The notes below the pieces were generated by a model, which worked only from the letters and a program-made list of their open reading frames with translations, was not told the DNA's origin and ran no database searches. The translations under genes and the position numbers were made by a program. This document shows positions 62,149 through 64,000 of a stretch of DNA of 64,000 nucleotides, piece by piece (the first letter of the stretch is position 1; every line of letters begins with the position of its first letter). Source of the stretch: Elgaria multicarinata webbii (taxonomy: Eukaryota; Chordata; Lepidosauria; Squamata; Anguidae); NCBI RefSeq assembly GCF_023053635.1, contig NC_086180.1, positions 34,710,947 through 34,774,946 of the forward strand. The letters are read 5' to 3'.

Positions 62149-62450
62149 ATCTGGTTTACACATAACAAAAGCCAGAGTAATGGACTGAATATTGGTTGTT
62201 ACTGAATTGTGGGTTGTTGTTGAATTGTGGATTGTGCACGACTCCTGCACTGTGGTTTAACTATGGGTTGTAAAGCACAAACAACCCAACAACAAACCAT
62301 AGGTTCTCTTCTTGGGTTATTCATGGTGAACAACCTATAGTTAAACCATAGTGCAGAGTTCACTCATACTGACAGCCTACAATTCAACAACACTCCACAA
62401 TTCAACAACAACCCATACTCAATCTATACTCTGGTTAAGTGCAAATCAGG
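62149..62450. mobile_element. Foldback (MITE-like) element
   Basis: 'tgatctggtttacacataac' at one end and 'taagtgcaaatcag' at the other. Inner arms are 'gggttgttgttgaattgtgg' and 'ccacaattcaacaacaaccc'. 'ctgcactgtggtttaactat' is mirrored by 'atagttaaaccatagtgcag'. Confidence 0.85.
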
Positions 62451-63144
62451 TGTACGTTAAAAAGAAAAAGGAAGAAATGCAGCCTTCAGATCACTTTGAT
62501 ATGAAACCAGAAGATTTTAAGAGGTTTTTCCATCTGCATTCTTTGGTATATTCAGCCAATATACCTCTTTACTTGTTTGAAGTTTGCTTGTTATCACAAC
62601 TGACTGTAACCTTAGAGTCAGATTCATAGGATTGCTTTCTTCAACACAGGCTGACCTTGAAATAATCTTCTGATGAAAAACCACAAGGAACATATTAATA
62701 TGGTGAATGGGTTCAATACACGTTCATCTGCTGTCTTCCACCCCATTTCAGAAAAGCACAGTTTTATAACCTTGCTGCCAGGCATGCTGACTAGGGAAGC
62801 ACAGAGGTTACTTCCAAGTATGCTTTGTAATGTAACCTGTCTAATATAAACACTACAGTACAAGTAGAATGAAATATGTTATGCCATTTCTTCCTTCAAA
62901 ACTGAAAGCATTCAATTTAATAACTCACTTATAAAAATAGCACAATAAAATCACACCAAAGCAACATTTAACAATATCACTAAGTACCTGCTGGACTTCC
63001 CCCAAAAAAGATAAAGATGGACCTTGGCAGGTTTCCCTAGAGAGGGAACTCTATACAATTGCAGCCACAACTGAAAAGTTAATGATGCATAATCTAGCTA
63101 GCTCATTATCCCCCTGGAACAGAGCTTACCTTTGTTATCTTAAA

Positions 63145-63285
63145 GTAGAAGTGTGCAAATTGTGGCTATCCAGAAGTTTTGGCCTACAACTCCCAACTGC
63201 TGTAGCCAGCATAGTCAATTGTGAGGGCAGATGAGATTTGTAGGTGAAAACATCTGGAGGGCCACAAGTTGCCTACCCTTGTCTT
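63145..63285. mobile_element. Palindromic DNA-repeat piece
   Basis: 'gtgtgcaaattgtggctatc' and 'tttggcctacaactccc' on one side, 'gagatttgtaggtgaaaa' and 'catctggagggccacaagtt' on the other. Same broad family as 15755-15860. Confidence 0.65.
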
Positions 63286-64000
63286 AAAGGGTTGGAGTGC
63301 CTTTAGTAGAAATTCTCTTTAATCCCTTTTTAGTAATTGTCAGCATCAGATATTTAATTTTTACTACACTCTAATCATGGAATATGTAGAATGTAGTTAA
63401 TAAAAAATATTGTTAAGTTAAGAGTCTATATAGGTGCAGAAATGTCAGCCTTACAGAATTTACCATTCCTTTTTCAAAGGCATTTAACAAAGATAAAGAG
63501 ACCACAACATATAGCCAGGCATGAATGCTATATTTCGCCTCCCATATAATTCCATCAGGTTTAAAGGAATTAGCAAACAATCACATAGATTACATAGCTT
63601 TTTCAGTGACCCACATAATAGTATGCATGACATAGATGCCAGGAGTTTATTTCAGGCCAAAGAATGCATTTATTCATACTTGGCTAAAACCAAACACCAC
63701 TTCACAAAGCTCACGTGAATTTATGGTCTGAACTTCCTCAAGTCTAGAAATTAAATAAATAAGCACTCTCATCCTTGAATATTGAAAGCCTTGGGAACTG
63801 AAAAAAATGTATGACTAATATAGAAAACTGAGAACACGGTTCATACAACGAAGAAGGTTATTAATATGTTTCAGCTTCATACAACAAATTATTTTATATA
63901 TGACATTGGAAGATATTTATATAGCTTTCATAAGAGCCACTGAAAAAAGAGGATATATTTTGCAAATGAGACATGTTATTTTGCAGGCCATATTCTGAAT

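Larger units (their letters stand above)
61809..64000 (-). other. PRSS12 intron 1 (partial)
   Basis: Contains an L2-type 3' tail (61858-61985), a foldback (62149-62450) and a palindromic DNA-repeat piece (63145-63285). No kringle or signal-peptide exon is visible: I looked for the Cys-rich kringle pattern on the minus strand and found none. Confidence 0.65.

Noticed and set aside
62000-64000. Possible PRSS12 exon 1 (kringle)
   Set aside because: No Cys-rich kringle pattern, signal peptide or CpG island is seen on the minus strand. The exon must lie outside the window.

Overview
This window is animal nuclear DNA, most likely from a squamate reptile (lizard or snake). It holds a vertebrate gene split into small exons by long introns. 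The introns and flanks are crowded with interspersed repeats: L2- and CR1-type LINE pieces, tRNA-derived SINEs, and many palindromic DNA-transposon relics of the kinds common in squamates. The squamate call rests on recognising repeat families by eye and is an inference; no mitochondrial or diagnostic marker gene is present.

The main gene is PRSS12 (neurotrypsin), on the minus strand. I could place twelve coding exons, corresponding to human exons 2 to 13. They run from 61808 down to the stop codon at 10423. In transcript order they encode four SRCR domains (each split over two exons), a zymogen-activation exon, and a trypsin-type protease over three exons. All splice phases agree, the His/Asp/Ser triad is present, and the coding length (2116 nt) fits the human protein. 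Exon 1 (signal peptide, proline-rich stretch, kringle) lies beyond 64000. A 3' UTR probably extends to about 9150.

On the plus strand, pointing at the 3' end of PRSS12, is a CpG-island promoter at about 5050-5760 with a TATA box and a 5'TOP-like start. About 545 bases downstream lies a well-formed H/ACA snoRNA (5758-5891) that I recognise as SNORA24. This identifies the host transcript as SNHG8, a non-coding RNA that in human lies tail-to-tail with PRSS12; the same layout is seen here. Exon 1 of the host carries a 67-nt strong hairpin at 5354-5420.

Layout: 1-5000, intergenic DNA with a 105-bp minisatellite and repeats; 5000-8670, SNHG8/SNORA24; 9150-61808, PRSS12 exons and introns; 61809-64000, part of PRSS12 intron 1. 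The introns carry three DNA transposons with exact 8-bp target duplications (19818-20180, 26979-28036, 56062-57900), all hAT-like. One of them is a ~1-kb palindrome with a second, nearly perfect foldback element at its centre. There is no evidence of a wholly new gene system. The most unusual items are the nested palindromes, the SNHG8 exon hairpin, the two-frame-open minisatellite and an unidentified broken coding-like stretch at 11461-12190.
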